The translations under genes were made by a program, and so were the position numbers. From Nipponacmea schrenckii (lineage: Eukaryota > Mollusca > Gastropoda > Lottiidae), in contig JAUJPP010000012.1 of the NCBI GenBank assembly GCA_030562195.1, positions 23,891,976-23,955,975 on the forward strand: DNA of 64,000 nucleotides. Direction: 5' to 3'. Shown here piece by piece: positions 60,672-64,000 of the stretch. The notes under the pieces were generated by a model. It was not told where the DNA came from and did no database searches. It saw only the letters and a program-made list of their open reading frames with translations. The stretch's first letter is position 1, and each line of letters opens with the position of its first letter.

Positions 60672-60992
60672 TGTCTTGGACCAGTGCTTCTATAGAATAG
60701 TATTTCTTATAACACTTGATACTTGTGTCCTAGGCCAGTGTTTCTATAGAAGAGGATCTCTTATAACACTTTATACTTGTTTCCTAGGCCAGTGCTTCTA
60801 TAGGAGAGTATCTCTTATAACACTTGATACTTGTGACCTAGACCAGTGCTTCTATAGGAGAATATCTCTTATAACACCTTATACTTGTGACCTAGGCCAG
60901 TGGTTCTATAGGAGAGTATCTCTTATAACACTTGATACTTGTGACCTAGACCAATGCTTCTATAGAAAAATATCTCTTATAACACTCTAAAC
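60672..60992. repeat. 54-bp minisatellite, six copies
   Basis: Units of ACTTGTGACCTAGACCAGTG, CTTCTATAGGAGAATATCTC, TTATAACACTTGAT at 54-bp spacing. The unit is a multiple of three, which produces a 104-codon frame with repeats of LDTCDLDQCFYRRISLIT; not considered a gene. Confidence 0.9.
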
Positions 60993-61831
60993 TAGAAATC
61001 AACACAATTTATAGATGAAACGCTAGATTATTTAAAAGTGTTGAACTGTTAGCTGATATAGTATATATTACGTATGGGTTAATAGATACCCTGGTAGTAA
61101 AAGGGTTAATATATTAAACTGTATTTCACTGAACTGCTAGCATAGTTCCCAGGTAGAACCACAGTAATATCAAGGTGTGCAACTATTTACTTATATCAAA
61201 TATAACTGTAAAGGTTTATAACTGTATCTGTAAGTCTATACTCAAGGATAAGTTATAAATGACTGCTTTGCTGTTCTCATTGTGAAATGGTATTTTATAT
61301 TGTGTGTTCAAGCATTATACAAAGGTGTGCAACTGTTTGGATATATTAACTGATATCTGAGAGGTTATACACCACTTCATAACACTATATATAACGGTTC
61401 TGATGGTGTTATTGTGTTTATAGAGTGTTCAAGCACTCGGTGTTATCAACAACAAGTTAGACCTTAAATTAAACATCAAACAGTTTCACTTAATTTACTC
61501 AGAAGAAACTGGTTTGAAGAACTTACTAAAAACTATGTTTTATAATTTTTTTATATCGGTACTATTCCAATTATCTTAGGAAACTGTGTTTTAGGACCAT
61601 TATTTTTGTAGTTTACTGATAAAATTTATTGTGTGTTAAATTATTTATTAAATGCAGTGAAAAGATATCGGTTGTATGTTTAAAAGTAAACAAAGAAATG
61701 TGTTTAGAAATGTAACACTGTGTTGTAACGTCCAGTGAAAGACAGAAATATAAAGTTATTGTGTTAAATAACAGATTGTGTTAGATTGTGATATATCACG
61801 GACAGGCGGTGGTGTTTAGGTGTTATAGACA

Positions 61832-61849
61832 ATGGCAGTAGTAGATGAG
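61832..61849 (+). CDS. Candidate alternative first coding exon, six codons
   Basis: ATGGCAGTAGTAGATGAG before a GTAGGA donor encodes MAVVDE in phase 0. The exon at 55199 also ends in phase 0, so this could start a short isoform of the same gene using the next, unseen exon. It is very short, so chance cannot be excluded. Confidence 0.25.
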
Positions 61850-62039
61850 GTAGGACTATATTATGATATTATAGTTTAATTAAGAACTAGAGTCTATGAG
61901 ATTAAGTTTGTAAATTTGATAATAAGATGCTAAGAATATGGTATGTTATTTTTTTTTGGGTTGTTTTATGGTTTTATGTTCCTGATGATTATTAATTACT
62001 GGGTTTTTTTTGGTTAAGATACTAATTTAGGTTGTTTGT

Positions 62040-62355
62040 GAATAATTTATTCATTCATTTGTTCCTATTACACAGGGATATTTAACATTCATTCATTCAT
62101 TTGATCAGTTAATTGAGCAATTCATTCAGTCTTTTGTTTATTCCTTCATTTATTCATTCATAAAAGTCATTATTTTTTCTTCCTTTATTTTTTCATTCTT
62201 TCATTCTTTCATTCCTCAATATACGGGGATTTTAAAAAATTCATTCATTTCTCAGTTATTATCTTCCTTTCTTCATTCATTCCTTCATTTATTCCTTCAT
62301 TTATTCATTCATTCCTTCATTCATTCCTTCATTTATTCATTCATTCATTCGGAAA
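62040..62355. repeat. (ATTC)n microsatellite
   Basis: Interrupted runs of TTCATTCATTCATTC and CCTTCATTTATTCATTC. Confidence 0.9.
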
Positions 62356-62633
62356 CTTTCCTGTATGACAATGGTTAAACACCTACTAGACTCTACCACT
62401 TTATCTATAACCTTGAAATATTTGAAGGTGTGTAAAAAAGTAATATATAATAGAAGTGAACGAGACTGAAGTGGGTCATGTATTATATTAGCTGACCTAT
62501 TTAATATTTAATATAGTGGGATGGGGGTTGAAAAAATAAACCAAAAATGTAATGTAAATTAGGATGGTTGATAAAAAACAAGGTCTGAACTTTACATTCT
62601 ATGTAGATTTATCTTGTAGTTGATCTTAAAGGA

Positions 62634-62755
62634 ATATTTCTAATGTTAACTTGGTCAATAAGAGTATATATTCATCAATAGATATACCTGCTGTTATAAA
62701 TAATATAACAGAATCCTTATATAATCTGATAAATCAAAAAAACACTTAGTAATTA
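62634..62755 (+). repeat. Dispersed repeat family D copy
   Basis: Shares AACTTGGTCAATAAGAGTAT, ATATTCATCAATAGATATAC and ATAACAGAATCCTTATATAA with the copies at 29.0-29.3 kb. Confidence 0.75.
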
Positions 62756-63035
62756 TCCATAAAGATACATTTGATTATTGAAAAAACGCTTAATAAATAA
62801 ATTGATAAACATTTTCGATAATTACTTAGTATCACTTTAAATTCATGGTTTTTAAAATTATCCAGATATGCAACTTATTGTTGATTTGAATGTAGATTTT
62901 ACTTGTAGATCTTGTAGATTATGTTTTTTTTGTCTAGAAGCTATAAAAATTGTAGCTGTTTATATGCATTCAATTGTAAAGATATTTTATGAGGTCTTGA
63001 ACACATTGAATATAAACGGCTTAAAACAGATTGTA

Positions 63036-63480
63036 CAGACACTGATAGCATCAATACTTAGTTTTAGTGGAATTGCAGGAACAACAGATGTCAATACCAA
63101 GAGGTTTGACCAAGGATCAGCTGGTAGAAAGGATTCTTAACTGTGATCCTAAGCTGTTATCCTTGTAAAATCAATACCAAGAGGTTTGACCAAGGACCAG
63201 CTAATAGAAAGAATCTGAATGAACCTAAGTTGTTATCCTTATAAAATCAATACCAAGAGGTTTGACCAAGGACCAGCTGGTAGAAAGGATCCTTGTAAAC
63301 CTAAGTTGTTATCCTTGTAAAATCAATGCCAAGAGGTTTGACCAAGGACCAGCTGGTAGAAAGGATCCTTGTAAACCTAAGTTGTTATCCTTGTAAAATC
63401 AATGCCAAGAGGTTTGGTCAAGGACCAGCTGCTAGAAAGAATCTTAATGAACCTATGTTGTTATTCTTGTAAAATATAGT
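63036..63480 (-). mobile_element. Family B end fused to element C with about five cores, reverse
   Basis: Family B pieces (CACTGATAGCATCAATACTT, GTGGAATTGCAGGAACAACA) run at 63090 straight into reversed C cores (ATACCAAGAGGTTTGACCAA, GGACCAGCTGGTAGAAAGGA, CCTAAGTTGTTATCCTTGTA). The array ends at the complement of the C left end near AAAATATAGTTAGTTCTTGC. Some cores lost the AACTGTG segment. Confidence 0.8.
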
Positions 63481-64000
63481 TAGTTCTTGCTTTCTTTGAA
63501 TATGGCGAAAACCTCATTACAGGGTCTCTGTTAATAAATTTTACGATTTTTACTATGATAGCTAGAGTAGACACTTGAAACAAATTGGGATAAAGTAGGT
63601 ATTTATGGTTGTGGCAGACTATAATTCAAGTCAGCAGGATTTTTCATTAATTAAAACTTACTTGTAAACCCTTTATTAATTTAAATTTATTACAATTTTT
63701 TGGCACAATATTTCAGCACACGTTAAATTTAATTTATTCGTAAGACATGAAATTTTATCGTAAAATCGTTCGGGATTTTTTTTTTTTGAGAAATTAAATT
63801 GATAATAAACAGTTTTATTCCCCGTTAACGAGAAACTTTGCTATAAAATCTAGGGTTATAACATGATAATGTTTATGATAAACTCCCATGCTTTATTTTG
63901 GTGTAGGCAGACGGCCAATAAAGGTCAAGGTCATGTTTTGGTATCTCTTCTGCCATTTCTTACCTGTGATTTCCAAGAGGTAAATTTTTATAGGTTCTAG
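63481..64000. other. AT-rich end of window, nothing assigned
   Basis: No exon, repeat family or RNA gene was recognised in the last 520 bp. Confidence 0.4.

Noticed and set aside
60676..60990. 104-codon frame with LDTCDLDQCFYRR repeats
   Set aside because: Product of the 54-bp tandem repeat; no other coding evidence.

Overview
The window is animal nuclear DNA: AT-rich, gene-poor, full of introns, satellites, SINEs and small DNA transposons, with canonical GT-AG spliced exons. The protein matches (rhomboid-related protease, SR splicing factor) and the repeat style suggest a lophotrochozoan, most likely a mollusc. That placement is an inference from general features; no species-specific marker was seen.

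Layout. 1-5 kb: one intact single-exon gene for an unrecognised 733-residue protein with a long charged disordered N-terminus and a C-terminal multi-pass membrane domain (2432-4633, +). 6-21 kb: a rhomboid-related intramembrane protease gene (+), with EF-hand, catalytic Ser and His in separate exons, ending at 20979. It has two candidate first coding exons (6386 and 13841). An intact intronless SRSF3/7-type splicing factor gene (12594-13169, -) lies between them on the opposite strand, head-to-head with the 13841 promoter. 21-64 kb: mostly repeats and the 5' part of another gene (+), not recognised. Exons at 28884, 31592 and 55199 chain perfectly in phase for 110 codons across a 23.5-kb intron, and further in-phase candidate first exons lie at 51529 and 61832. 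The rest of that gene is beyond the window.

Repeats dominate. There are at least twelve minisatellite arrays (36, 54, 71, about 83, about 87, 91, 114, about 136 bp units and others), a homopyrimidine tract of about 770 bp, a tRNA-derived SINE family on both strands, an inverted-repeat MITE family, an element with conserved ends around a variable number of 80-bp repeats, a 412-bp element with perfect 28-bp inverted ends, a 1,068-bp element bounded by TTAA, and a 230-bp element inserted in a SINE with an 8-bp target duplication.

The most interesting item is the 114-bp tandem array at about 45.9-46.4 kb. Every unit carries a hammerhead ribozyme core (CUGAUGA, a short stem II, GAAA, a self-complementary ACAUGU stem III and a GUC cleavage triplet), the organisation expected of a retrozyme-like or satellite self-cleaving RNA. 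Decayed relatives of the same motif lie elsewhere in the window.
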